Source of the DNA: Deltaproteobacteria bacterium
Lineage (GTDB): Bacteria; Myxococcota_A; Polyangia; Polyangiales; Polyangiaceae
Length of the DNA stretch: 64,000 bases
Assembly (NCBI GenBank): GCA_016875405.1
Contig: VGRJ01000006.1
Coordinates: 1 to 64,000 of the forward strand
Reading direction: 5' to 3'
Part shown: one piece after another, positions 54,553 through 63,374 of the stretch
How positions within the stretch are numbered: position 1 is the first letter of the stretch
Layout: each line of letters begins with the position of its first letter
Position numbers and translations under genes: made by a program
Notes under the pieces: generated by a model
What the model was told of the DNA's origin: nothing
Database searches by the model: none
The model's input: the letters and a program-made list of their open reading frames with translations, nothing else

Positions 54553-56177
54553 TCCGGCCTTAGGAGCGGAAACAGGATCACGTCGCGGATGGACGGCGAG
54601 TTCGTCAGCATCATCACGAGCCTGTCGACGCCCATGCCGAAGCCAGCCGCGGGCGGCATACCGAACTCGAGCGCGCGGACGTAGTCGTGGTCGTAATCCA
54701 TTGTCTCTTCGGCGCCGCGCGACTTTGCGTCCACCTGCGCTTGGAAGCGCGCCGCCTGATCGTCGGGATCGTTCAGCTCGCTGAACGCGTTGCACACCTC
54801 GCGGCCATCGAGGAACATCTCGAACCGGTCGACCAGGGTCGGGTCCGCGTCCTTCTTGCGCGCGAGCGGTGAGACCTCGAACGGGTAGTCGGTGATGAAC
54901 ACCGGGACGCTGTTGTCGCCCTCGCGGTAGTCGCGCGTGAGGAAGGGCTCGGCGACGTACTCGTAGGCGACGAAGAGGCGCTCGCCCGGGCTCGTGCACT
55001 TCTTCATGCCCGAGCGGAAGTTCGCCCAGTCGAGCTCACGGCCGCGCGCCTTGGCGGTCTTCGCCCACTCCTTGATCGGAGCGTCGTCGCGATCGACGAG
55101 CTCGTGCGCATCTCCAGGGAGGCCAGCCGCATCGAGCGCTCGCGCGAGCGCGGCCTTCATCGACACACGCTCGAAGCGATCCAGCGTGAAGGTGCGGGCG
55201 GCGGCCCAGGCGGCGTGCTCGACCGGCATGACGCGGCGGAGCTCGGCGTCGATGAAGCGCAGCATCTCCTCGGTCGCTGCCATCAACGTCTCGTAGGTAG
55301 CGTAGGCTTGGTAATACTCGAGCATCGTGAACTCGGGGTTGTGCCGAGTGCTGATGCCTTCGTTGCGGTAACAGCGCGCGAGCTCGTAGACGCGATCGAA
55401 GCCGCCGACGAGGAGCCGCTTCAGGTAGAGCTCCGGCGCGATCCGCATGAAGAGCTCCATGTCGAGCGTGTTGTGGTGGGTCTTGAAGGGCTTCGCCGCC
55501 GCTCCACCGACGAGCGGATGCATCGTCGGGGTCTCGACCTCGAGGAAGTCTCGGGCGTCGAAGAAGCGTCGGATCGCGCTCACGATCACCGAGCGCGCGC
55601 GGAAGATCTGCGCAACCTCGGGATTCGCGACGAGGTCGACGTAGCGCATGCGGTAGCGCTGCTCGACGTCTTTGAAGCTCGTCTTGGTCGGTAGCGGTCG
55701 CAGCGCCTTGGTGAGGACCCGGAGGCTCTGCGCGCCGATCGAGAGCTCACCTTTCTTGGTGGCCATCGCGGAGCCGCTCACCTCCAGGATGTCGCCGAGA
55801 TCGACCTCGTCGAGCCGACCGAACGCTTCGCCGAGGCCGGCCTCCTCGCAGACGACCTGGAGCTCGCCGGTCCGATCACGCAGCCGCACGAAGGTCATGC
55901 CGCCGAAGCCGCGCACGAAGAGCACGCGCCCCGCAACGCGGAACGGCACCGGCTCGACGGTCTCGGGCACGTACCGGCCGTCCTCGCCACGCACGGCATC
56001 GAAGCGGGCGCGCACCTCGCGGAGCTCGGTGAGGGGGAGCTCGCCAGAGGTGACGTCATTGGCGAACGGGTTCTCGCCGCGCTCGCGAATACGCGCGGCC
56101 TTGCCGCGGCGCACCTCGATGAGCTGCTGCTCGTTCTTGCCCTGGTCCTTCGCGTCGGGTCGCGCGTCTTTGCTCAT
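54549..56177 (-). CDS. lysS: Lysyl-tRNA synthetase, class II
   Basis: A 542-residue class IIb synthetase. The N-terminal OB-fold anticodon-binding domain spans roughly residues 60-170 ([20 protein letters not shown]). The catalytic domain has motif 1 around [11 protein letters not shown], motif 2 [20 protein letters not shown], and motif 3 [15 protein letters not shown]. The length fits. The ATG overlaps the prfB stop (ATGA), and its stop overlaps the lolCE start. So release factor 2, LysRS and the lipoprotein export genes share one transcript. Confidence 0.97.
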   Translation of the reverse strand: MSKDARPDAKDQGKNEQQLIEVRRGKAARIRERGENPFANDVTSGELPLTELREVRARFDAVRGEDGRYVPETVEPVPFRVAGRVLFVRGFGGMTFVRLRDRTGELQVVCEEAGLGEAFGRLDEVDLGDILEVSGSAMATKKGELSIGAQSLRVLTKALRPLPTKTSFKDVEQRYRMRYVDLVANPEVAQIFRARSVIVSAIRRFFDARDFLEVETPTMHPLVGGAAAKPFKTHHNTLDMELFMRIAPELYLKRLLVGGFDRVYELARCYRNEGISTRHNPEFTMLEYYQAYATYETLMAATEEMLRFIDAELRRVMPVEHAAWAAARTFTLDRFERVSMKAALARALDAAGLPGDAHELVDRDDAPIKEWAKTAKARGRELDWANFRSGMKKCTSPGERLFVAYEYVAEPFLTRDYREGDNSVPVFITDYPFEVSPLARKKDADPTLVDRFEMFLDGREVCNAFSELNDPDDQAARFQAQVDAKSRGAEETMDYDHDYVRALEFGMPPAAGFGMGVDRLVMMLTNSPSIRDVILFPLLRPE

Positions 56178-57302
56178 TCGTCGGTCGCCTCTCCGGTCGA
56201 CGTCGCGCCGGACGCATTGAGGAGGAAGCCCTCGATGAACGCGTCGAGATCGCCGTCGAGCACCGCATCGACCTGCCCGGTCTCGACGCCCGAGCGGACG
56301 TCCTTCACGAGGCGGTAGGGCGCGAGCACGTAGTTGCGAATCTGGCTGCCGAAGTCGATCGCCGTCTTGCCGGCTGCGTAGGCCTGAGCGGCGTCCATGC
56401 GCTTCTGGAGCTCCATCTGGTAGAGCTTCGCCTTCAGCATCTTCATGGCGAGGGCGCGGTTCTGGTGCTGGCTGCGCTCGGCGCGACAGACGATGTTGAG
56501 GCCCGTCGGGTGATGGCGCAAGCGGACCGCGGTCTCGACCTTGTTGACGTTCTGCCCGCCCTTTCCGCCGGCGCGCATCGTCGTGATCTCGATATCCTTC
56601 TCTTGGACCTCGATGTTGATCTCGTCGTCGGTGTCGGGCGTGACGTCGACCGCGGCGAACGAGGTCTGGCGCGTGTGGTCGGCGTTGAACGGCGACATCC
56701 GAACGAGGCGGTGCACGCCGCACTCGGCGCGGAGGTAGCCGTAAGCGTTCGGTCCCTGGACGGTGAAGGTGACGCCGTCGATGCCGGCCTCGTCCGAGTC
56801 CTGGTAGTCGAGGATCTCGGTCTTGTAGCCCTTGCGCTCGCACCAGCGGAGGTACATCCGCATCATCATCCCCGCCCAGTCCTTGGCGTCGACGCCGCCG
56901 GCGCCCGGGTTGATGCTGACGATCGCGTCGCCGTGGTCGGCCGGCCCCGAGAGCATGCGCTTCAGCTCGAGGTCGCGCACCACGAGGGCGAGCGCCTCAA
57001 TCTGCGCGACGGCGTCGGCGAGGGCGCCCTCATCGTTCTCGCCGACGGCGAGGTCGAGGTAGTCGCCAGCGTCGACTAGATCCTTGTCGAGCTTCTCGAT
57101 GAGGGTGACCTTGCTCTCGACGTCGGAGCGCTTGCGAAGGATGCCTTGAGCCTTCGCCTGATCATCCCAGAAGCCCGGCGCGAGGGTCTGTTCGTTCAAT
57201 TCATCGAGCGATTTGGTGAGCTGAGCGAGGTCAAAGATACCTCCTCAGCGCATCGAATCGCCGCTTCAGATCGGCAAGCTTTTCGCGCGCTTCGGCTGAC
57301 AT
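56174..57302 (-). CDS. prfB: Peptide chain release factor 2 with programmed +1 frameshift
   Basis: RF2 recognises UGA and UAA and triggers peptide release. The main frame contains the codon-recognition tripeptide SPF ([16 protein letters not shown]) and the catalytic GGQ ([13 protein letters not shown]). Its 5' end lies in a different frame: an ATG at 57302 begins a 23-codon leader ([19 protein letters not shown], then RRYL) that runs into an in-frame TGA at 57231-57233. Skipping one base at CTT-T-GAC joins the leader to the main frame, giving 375 residues. The recoding site is described separately. In-frame-only gene calling would start the protein too late, near residue 40. Confidence 0.95.
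57230..57245 (-). promoter_or_regulatory. prfB programmed +1 frameshift site
   Basis: On the minus strand the site reads AGGAGG-TAT-CTT-TGA-C. AGGAGG is a Shine-Dalgarno-like enhancer, 3 bases from the slippery CTT, and TGA is the stop that RF2 itself reads. This matches the Escherichia coli RF2 autoregulatory site nearly exactly, so low RF2 promotes frameshifting and restores its own synthesis. Confidence 0.95.
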
Positions 57303-57402
57303 GACCGGTCGGTCGTATTCGATCCGAGGTGGGAACGCCAGCCAAGTCGGACCTCGCGGCGACATCGCCTCGACGGCTGATCGCGCGCGGTGAGGCGCGT
57401 CC

Positions 57403-57432
57403 TTGACAACTGAACTCTTGTTCAGCTACCGT
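57403..57432 (+). promoter_or_regulatory. Predicted imuA promoter
   Basis: TTGACA at 57403-57408 is a perfect -35 box. A TACCGT box at 57427-57432 with 18-base spacing is the best -10 candidate. The LexA-type operator at 57410-57425 fills the spacer. If the -10 is right, transcription would begin within a few bases of the ATG at 57443, implying a leaderless or nearly leaderless message. Confidence 0.5.
57410..57425. promoter_or_regulatory. LexA-type SOS operator at imuA
   Basis: CTGAACTCTTGTTCAG, a CTG-N10-CAG palindrome with CTGAAC/GTTCAG arms (perfect 6-base inverted arms). From memory it agrees at all but about one position with the published Myxococcus xanthus LexA consensus. Its place between -35 and -10 is optimal for repression, and it drives a translesion-synthesis operon, as expected of SOS control. 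Confidence 0.75.
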
Positions 57433-57442
57433 GATGATTACG

Positions 57443-58147
57443 ATGCCTCTCGTTTCGCTCGCGCCTCCCCTCCTCCACCGCGCGCGGAGCACCCCGGCGC
57501 TGCCGCTCCTCGCCGGGCTCGACCTGCCGCGCGGCTCCGTGGTCGAGCTCACCGCGCCCGCGGGCCTCGCTCGCACCACCCAGCTCGCCCTCACCGCCTG
57601 CGCCGAGGCTCAGCGTCGCTCGCGCGCCGTCTCTCACGACGGTGACGCGCGCTGGTGCGGCTTCATCGACGCGACGAGCTCGCTCTACGCGCCAGCCGTC
57701 GTCGAAGCCGGCGTCGCGCTCGAGCGGATGCTGGTCGTACGTCCCGACGTCGAGGACGTCGCCAAGGTCGCGGTGCGCATGGCGGCGAGCCGACTCTTCG
57801 CGGTGCTCGTCGTCGATCGCGTCGGCGTCCCTGGAGCGAGCCCGTCCTCTTCGCGAGCGCGCGCAGCAGCCTCCTCGAGGAGCAGCGCCGTGACTCGGTG
57901 GGACATCGCCGTCCGCAAGCTCGCGCTCGCCTGCGAGTCGAGCGATACCACCGTGCTGCTCCTCAGCGACGAGCACACCGCAACGTACGAGGCGCTGCCG
58001 GTCGCCATGCGAATCGAGCTCACTCGCCCAGCCACCGATCGGGTGCGCCTCCAGGTCGTCAAGGATCGACGGGGTCTCGAGGGCGGCGCGCGGCTCGTCT
58101 CGCTCACTGCCCGAGGCCGCGTACCGTCTCCCTCACTCAGCGCGTGA
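57443..58147 (+). CDS. imuA: ImuA-like SOS translesion-synthesis protein
   Basis: A 234-residue RecA-like protein of the ImuA/SulA-like group that partners with ImuB in error-prone repair. The N-terminal pattern PALPLLAGLDLPRGSVVEL with APAGLARTT is a degenerate Walker A, where the usual Lys is Arg. VLVVDRVGVPGA is Walker B-like, and VLLLSDEH and RIELTRPATDRVRLQVVKDR follow as in other ImuA proteins. Identity comes from this pattern plus the adjacent ImuB. Starts at GTG 57431, ATG 57434 and ATG 57443 are all possible; 57443 is chosen because it lies after the predicted -10 box. The stop is 7 bases before imuB. Confidence 0.78.
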   Translation: MPLVSLAPPLLHRARSTPALPLLAGLDLPRGSVVELTAPAGLARTTQLALTACAEAQRRSRAVSHDGDARWCGFIDATSSLYAPAVVEAGVALERMLVVRPDVEDVAKVAVRMAASRLFAVLVVDRVGVPGASPSSSRARAAASSRSSAVTRWDIAVRKLALACESSDTTVLLLSDEHTATYEALPVAMRIELTRPATDRVRLQVVKDRRGLEGGARLVSLTARGRVPSPSLSA

Positions 58148-58154
58148 GCTCGCG

Positions 58155-59870
58155 ATGATCGGCAAGCGAATCGCCGCGATCGTAGCGGATCGGCTCGCGG
58201 TCGAGCTCGCCGAGCGCGCGCGCCGGGAGCGCGCTCAGCCGCTCGCGGTGCTCGTCGACGACGACGAAGCCCGCGCGGGCGACGATGGAGACGCCGCGCT
58301 CGACGCCGTGAACGAGCTCGCGTGGCAGCGCGGCGCTCGCCCAGGCCAGACCGTCACCGCAGCATCCGCCTACGTCGGCAGGCTCGAGGTCATGCGCTTG
58401 ACGACGCGCGCCCTCGACGCCGCGCTCGCGAGCATCGCGGAGATCGCGCTCGCCTTTGCGCCACTCGTGTCGCTCGAGCTCGACCGCTCGTCGCCCGAGC
58501 CCTTCGTGCGCTATCCCGCAGGCGCTGGCGCGGGACCGCGCGACACCGTTTGGCTCGACGTCACCGGCTGCGCGCGAATGCTCGGGGGCGAGGATATTCT
58601 CTGTGCCGAGCTGCGCGCCCGACTGGGGGAGCTTGGCCATCACGCACGGGTCGCCGTCGCGGACGGACCACGCCTCGCGCAGGCGCTCGCTCGCTGGGGA
58701 GGGCTCGAGAGCGTGGCCTCGCGGGGAGCGAGCGGAGGCCCGCTCGCCGAGCTGCCGATCGCGTGCCTCCCACTCGACGCCTCGATCGTGGCGTGGCTCG
58801 GAGAGGTCGGCCTCTGGAACGTCGGAGAGCTCGCGAGCGTGCCGCGCTCACGCCTCGCTCATCGGCTGGGGCCGCGCGCGCAAGACGTGCTCGAGCTCAT
58901 CGCCGGACGAGATGAGATCCCGCTCCGTCCTTACGAGCCGCCACGACGCGTGGTCGAGCACATCGGCTTCGACGAGCCGCTCGAGCGGCAAGAGCCGCTG
59001 CTCTTCGTGGTACGTGGGATGGTCGCTCGTGCGGTCGCGCGGCTCGCCGCTCGCGGCGAAGCCTGCGGCAAGGTCACCCTCGAGCTGCATCATGATCGCG
59101 CCGCGCTGGCGCTCGCCGAGCGCGAGGGGCGCCGCATCCCTCCGCTCGTCAGCGTCGACCCAGGCTTGCCGATCGCGCTCGCGCGCGAGGACGACCTCGT
59201 GCGCGCGCTCCGCACCCGCCTCGAGAAGCTCGAGCTCGTGGCCCCGATCGGAGCGGTCTCGCTCGTGCTCGATGACCTCACGCGTCGGTCCGAAGCGCAG
59301 CTCGATCTGTCGAACCTCGCCGCGGTGAGCCCCGACGCCTTCCCCACGTTGCTCGCCGAGCTGTGCGCCGCCGTCGGCCCCGAGCGAGTCGGGGTGCTCG
59401 AGGTGAAGGACAGCCACCGCCCCGAGGCGCGCTCCGTCCTCGTCCCCGCGCCATACGATCGCAACGGCGAGCCCAGAGGCCTCGGCCCTCGGAAGCGTCG
59501 CTCCACCTCGCGCGTCGCCTCCGCTCCGAGCGAACTCCCCCCTCCACAGCAGGGTGTCGAGGAGGGCGCGTCTTCATCGCTTCACCTGACGCGCGAGCCC
59601 ACGCGTCTCTTGCCCGAGCCGCTCTGCATCGGCCAGCTGCGCCCGGGCGGCCTCGTCGCCGCAGGCCCGCTCGTCTACCTCGTCGATCACCTACGGCTCT
59701 CGTCGCGGCTCGACGGCGTCGAGTGGTGGAGCGCGAACCCCATCTCACGCGACTACGCCCGCGTGCGACTCCACGCGACGTTTCAAGGACGACGCGCCGA
59801 GCACGCCGAGGCCTGGATTTACATGGAGCGGAGCACCGGCCGCGCGTTCTTGCACGGCTGGTTCGAGTGA
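58155..59870 (+). CDS. imuB: ImuB, inactive Y-family DNA polymerase-like translesion protein
   Basis: A 571-residue Y-family polymerase homolog of the ImuB type. The palm-domain strand before the second catalytic region reads RDTVWLDVTGCARMLGGE, where active enzymes have SIDEAYLDVTG, so the Glu of the catalytic pair is Thr. Little-finger and C-terminal extension follow (EPTRLLPEPLCIGQL, DYARVRLHATFQGRRAEHAEAW, ending in FLHGWFE). ImuB works as a scaffold with the clamp and DnaE2 in SOS mutagenesis. The gene follows imuA by 7 bases under one LexA operator. dnaE2 (imuC), which is often next, is not found here. Confidence 0.92.
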   Translation: MIGKRIAAIVADRLAVELAERARRERAQPLAVLVDDDEARAGDDGDAALDAVNELAWQRGARPGQTVTAASAYVGRLEVMRLTTRALDAALASIAEIALAFAPLVSLELDRSSPEPFVRYPAGAGAGPRDTVWLDVTGCARMLGGEDILCAELRARLGELGHHARVAVADGPRLAQALARWGGLESVASRGASGGPLAELPIACLPLDASIVAWLGEVGLWNVGELASVPRSRLAHRLGPRAQDVLELIAGRDEIPLRPYEPPRRVVEHIGFDEPLERQEPLLFVVRGMVARAVARLAARGEACGKVTLELHHDRAALALAEREGRRIPPLVSVDPGLPIALAREDDLVRALRTRLEKLELVAPIGAVSLVLDDLTRRSEAQLDLSNLAAVSPDAFPTLLAELCAAVGPERVGVLEVKDSHRPEARSVLVPAPYDRNGEPRGLGPRKRRSTSRVASAPSELPPPQQGVEEGASSSLHLTREPTRLLPEPLCIGQLRPGGLVAAGPLVYLVDHLRLSSRLDGVEWWSANPISRDYARVRLHATFQGRRAEHAEAWIYMERSTGRAFLHGWFE

Positions 59871-59921
59871 GGGACGCCGCTCCTCGAAGGCTCCGGGACC
59901 GCCGCGGTTCGCTTGGCCCGC

Positions 59922-61652
59922 TCACTTCAACGGCACGAGGACGAGCGAACCCTGGACCGCCGCGCGGTTCGTCTTCGGGTCGAGCTTCAACGTCGCGCTC
60001 GGACCGACCACCGCCACCTTGTTCGCCTGGCTAGGCGCGATCGCCGCGAGCGGGATCCCTGGCAGCGGGAGCTCGAGCGGCGCGAGGAATTTCGGAACCT
60101 GCCCGAGCACCATCGACTTCACCAGGTCGCGTACCGCCGGTGCGACGTGCTCGGCCTCGAGCCAAGTCAGCGACACCACGGGCTTTGGGGACGTGACTAT
60201 TGTCAATTTTCCGGCCGCGCCGTCGAGCGTCGGCGTGACCTCATCGATCACGGAGAGCGCCGCGCGCACGGGCTTACCAGCGAGCGCCCCATCGATCACC
60301 ACCTCGCCTACCGCCGCGATGAGCTTGCCCTGAGGGGTGAGCTGCACGATCGGCGGGAGGGCCGGCGAGAGCGTCACCTCGCCGAGCGTCGGCACGTCCT
60401 CGAGCGTGCGGACGAGGCCGCCCTGCGCCCAGGCCGCATGAAGCGCCTGGTTCAACGCGTCGAGCGACACCGTGAGCCCGACCGGCGACGTGGTCGAGAC
60501 GGTGAGCGGCTTCGCGCCGAGCTCGAACCACCCGGGAGCGTCCGCGCCGGGATCGCTCGCGTCGACCTTGGCCGAGAAGTGAGCGCGCACCGAGAGCGAT
60601 GCGCCGGTCGACGAGAACGACGCGGCGTCGAAGCGCTGCTTGATGCCGACCTTGGCCGAGAACCCGGTGGGCGAGAGGTCGATGGCGCTCGGCAAGCCGA
60701 GCTCGTTCAGTGCGACACCGACCTTGGTCTCGAGGACCTTCTTCACGTTGTCGCGGACCGCGGTCTCGACGTTGTCCTGCATCACCTTGGTCAGGATCCA
60801 GTCGACGCAACACGGGAAGCCCGCGTTGTTCGAGTCGTAGCTGAACCCGGAGAGCGCCGTCTTGACACCCGAGCCCTTGGCCGAGAGCTTGCCGCTCGCC
60901 GCGAGCGAGGCGTCGATGTTGCCGTTCACGGTGGCGGCGTCGAGGCCGATGGTCGCAGCATCGGTCTTGGTGAAGAGCACCTTGACCGTCAGCGTGCCGT
61001 TCACACGGACGTTGGCGACCGAGGCCTGAAAGCTCGCCCCGCCGCTACGAGGCGAGAACGTGACCTTCGCGTTGTCGTAGCTCGTGCTCGAGACCTTGAA
61101 CGACCAGGAGCCGCCGGTGAACGTGCCCGAGAAGGTCTGCCCCTTCAGCGACGCGAGCAGATCGACGTCGTCGAGGGCGAGCTGCGCGAGGCGCGTCAGC
61201 GTCACGTTCTTCGAGTCGGAGCTCTTGAACCCCGAAGCATTGAGCCGCACGGTCAAGGCCGACGCGAGCTCCTTCGACGGCGGCGCGAAGTCGCCGAAGA
61301 GGAAGGGCACGTCGAGGCTGCCATCGTCGTCGACTGCGCGGATCAGGTTAAGACCGCGCTCGGCGATCACGGTGGTCGAGAAGCTCCCGTCTTCGTTCGG
61401 CGTGACCGGCTCGCCGTTGATGGTGAGCCCAGGCGCGGCGCCGACACCTTTCACCACGACCGTCTCGCCCTCGGCAGCCTCGAGGAAGGCGCCCCGGCGC
61501 GGCGTGAAGATCACGAGGGCCGCGGGTTCGCTCTCCTCGACGACGGGCTCGGCCGGCGCGAGATCGACGGGCGCGACGGACTCGGACGTGCACCCGACGA
61601 CGAGCAGGGCGAGCGCGGCGGCGAAGATCGAACGTCGAAGGGGGCGCCACAT
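59922..61652 (-). CDS. Lipoprotein with Ig-like domain and possible TULIP (BPI-like) lipid-binding domain
   Basis: A 576-residue predicted lipoprotein (lipobox VVGC, Cys21; ATG chosen over an upstream TTG). Residues about 45-110 form an Ig-like domain (GAFLEAAEGETVVVKGVGAA, then NGEPVTPNEDGSFSTTV). The rest, with VSLDALNQALHAAWAQGGLV, PPIVQLTPQGKLIAAVGEVVIDG and a closing LELPLPGIPLAAI, recalls one half of BPI/TULIP tubular lipid-binding proteins. That match is by pattern memory only. CC near residue 285 (FPCCVDW) suggests disulfide use. If TULIP-like it might carry lipids across the envelope. It is convergent with imuB. Confidence 0.72.
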   Translation of the reverse strand: MWRPLRRSIFAAALALLVVGCTSESVAPVDLAPAEPVVEESEPAALVIFTPRRGAFLEAAEGETVVVKGVGAAPGLTINGEPVTPNEDGSFSTTVIAERGLNLIRAVDDDGSLDVPFLFGDFAPPSKELASALTVRLNASGFKSSDSKNVTLTRLAQLALDDVDLLASLKGQTFSGTFTGGSWSFKVSSTSYDNAKVTFSPRSGGASFQASVANVRVNGTLTVKVLFTKTDAATIGLDAATVNGNIDASLAASGKLSAKGSGVKTALSGFSYDSNNAGFPCCVDWILTKVMQDNVETAVRDNVKKVLETKVGVALNELGLPSAIDLSPTGFSAKVGIKQRFDAASFSSTGASLSVRAHFSAKVDASDPGADAPGWFELGAKPLTVSTTSPVGLTVSLDALNQALHAAWAQGGLVRTLEDVPTLGEVTLSPALPPIVQLTPQGKLIAAVGEVVIDGALAGKPVRAALSVIDEVTPTLDGAAGKLTIVTSPKPVVSLTWLEAEHVAPAVRDLVKSMVLGQVPKFLAPLELPLPGIPLAAIAPSQANKVAVVGPSATLKLDPKTNRAAVQGSLVLVPLK

Positions 61653-61687
61653 GGAAGAGCAGAATAACAAGAATCGCGCGCCGGACG

Positions 61688-63295
61688 TTACGAAGAGCGC
61701 CGCTCGATCCGCTGGAGCTCGGCGCGAAAGCCGCCCATGTCGACGTCGCGCCGCCGGCTGACTACGAGTCCGTGACGCAGGGCGGCCCGCTCAGTCTCGC
61801 GCGCGAGGGGCGACAGCCAGACGAGCCGCCCGTCGGCCGGCAACCACTCGGCCGCGCGTGCGAGCACCTTCTCGAACACCGGACGCAAGCTCTCGAGGTC
61901 GGCGATGCGCCGTCCCATCGGGGGGTTCGACACGATGAGGGACGGCGGCCGCGGCGCGCGGTAAGCGCGCGCGTCCATGCGCGTCAGCGAGGCGGTGATA
62001 CCGGCGGCATCGAGGTTCGTGCGGGCGGCAGCGAGGGCCGCCTCGTCGAGATCGCAGCCGAGGAGCGTCGCCCCAGGAGCAAGCCGCGCGCACTCGATGA
62101 GCTCCGAGGCAGAGCCGACGAACGGATCCCACACCACGTCGTCGGGGCGCACCCGCGCCGCGCGCGCGAGCGCCGCAGCGATCGTCGGGTGAGAGCCCGC
62201 AGGCAGGAGGGCCTGCCGATACGCGAAGCGCGTGTCCTCGAGCCCGCGTGGCCAAACCTCGACCCCGACCTCGTGCCCGAGAACGTGAACCACTGCCTCC
62301 CACTGAGCGTCGCGCGGATCGTTGACGAACTCGGGACGACGTTCGAGAACCACCTCGGCGACGCGCACGCTGCCGCCGCGACGACGTCCAGCGTCGGCCC
62401 ACTCGAGCCGATAGCGCACCGGACCGACGTTGTAGGCCTCGAACACCGCGAGCGCGGTCGGCGAGGTGAGCGCAGCCGCGACGGCCTCCTCGACGCCGCC
62501 CGCCGCCTTCACCGAGAAGCGGCCGAGCGGGAAGCCGAATCGCAGCGCGGTGCGCGCACGCGCGAGCGCCTCGAGACCGCCGTCGATCGAGAGCGAGACG
62601 AGGCCAGGCGAGACGACCCGGGAACCTGCGCCGAGCTCCTCGAGGAGGAAGTCTTCGAGGCCGCGGCGCACGTGAAGCCACGCCTCGAGCCGTCGCGCAG
62701 GACGACCATCGACGCGGAGCGAGCTCGGCGCAGCGCGGGCCTCGCCTCGACGCACCATGACCTCGGCCTCGGCGAGGATGCGATCGAGCCGCACGTCGCG
62801 ATGGGCGGCCGCCAAGCGGCGCAGCTCGTCGAGGCCGGCCCGCGCGAGGGGTGAGTGGCTCTTTCCCAGCGCCTCGGCGAGCGCCCGGTGATGCTCGACG
62901 CGCGTCTCGCGGCTCACCCGTGACGCGAGCGCCTCGATGACGTCATCGCCACCAAGACGCCCGAGCACGACGATCGCCTGACGACGCGCGATGTCGTCCT
63001 CGTCACCGAGTCGAGCGAAGAGCGCCGCCCGCAGCGGAGCCTGCTCGTCGGCCGCGAGGCCGCGCGCGAGGCGCCCAGCGAGCCTCACCACCCGAGCGCG
63101 AGCAGGCGGGACCGACGAGTCGAGCGCCGCGAGGACGCCCCCGACCGCGTGACCGGCGAGGCGCGCGATGGCCTTCTCGGCGCGGTCGCACGCGAGCTCG
63201 TCACCGCTCTTGACCACCGTCAAGAGTTCGTCGAGATCGCCTCGCCCCGGGGTGTACCCGGGATCGGCGAGGCGCAGATCGAGGTCTCGACTCAT
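61688..63295 (-). CDS. HEAT-repeat/THUMP/RNA methyltransferase fusion
   Basis: A 535-residue protein of three parts. Residues about 15-185 are HEAT-like helical repeats (ARLGDEDDIARRQAIVVLGRLG pattern, minus one residue each end). Residues about 210-345 resemble a THUMP RNA-binding domain (AWLHVRRGLEDFLLEELG, VSLSIDGGLEALARARTALR). Residues about 350-535 are an adenosylmethionine-dependent methyltransferase of the RlmL/Trm14 (UPF0020) group with the motif I DPFVGSASELIE and motif IV SNPPMG. THUMP-UPF0020 pairs modify guanine in tRNA or 23S rRNA; the HEAT part is an unusual addition. The inner ATG is chosen; the upstream in-frame extension overlaps the divergent gene. Confidence 0.85.
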   Translation of the reverse strand: MSRDLDLRLADPGYTPGRGDLDELLTVVKSGDELACDRAEKAIARLAGHAVGGVLAALDSSVPPARARVVRLAGRLARGLAADEQAPLRAALFARLGDEDDIARRQAIVVLGRLGGDDVIEALASRVSRETRVEHHRALAEALGKSHSPLARAGLDELRRLAAAHRDVRLDRILAEAEVMVRRGEARAAPSSLRVDGRPARRLEAWLHVRRGLEDFLLEELGAGSRVVSPGLVSLSIDGGLEALARARTALRFGFPLGRFSVKAAGGVEEAVAAALTSPTALAVFEAYNVGPVRYRLEWADAGRRRGGSVRVAEVVLERRPEFVNDPRDAQWEAVVHVLGHEVGVEVWPRGLEDTRFAYRQALLPAGSHPTIAAALARAARVRPDDVVWDPFVGSASELIECARLAPGATLLGCDLDEAALAAARTNLDAAGITASLTRMDARAYRAPRPPSLIVSNPPMGRRIADLESLRPVFEKVLARAAEWLPADGRLVWLSPLARETERAALRHGLVVSRRRDVDMGGFRAELQRIERRSS

Positions 63296-63374
63296 CGTCG
63301 AGCTATGTCGCTCCTCGCGGCGCGCGGCCAATCTTTTCGCGGCGCACGCTCGCGCAGTCTAGGCTTGGGTCTTC

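Noticed and set aside
59913-61667. Antisense long frame opposite the TULIP-like lipoprotein gene
   Set aside because: Its composition is Arg/Glu/His-rich and unlike any protein family; the minus-strand frame has a lipobox and structured domains.
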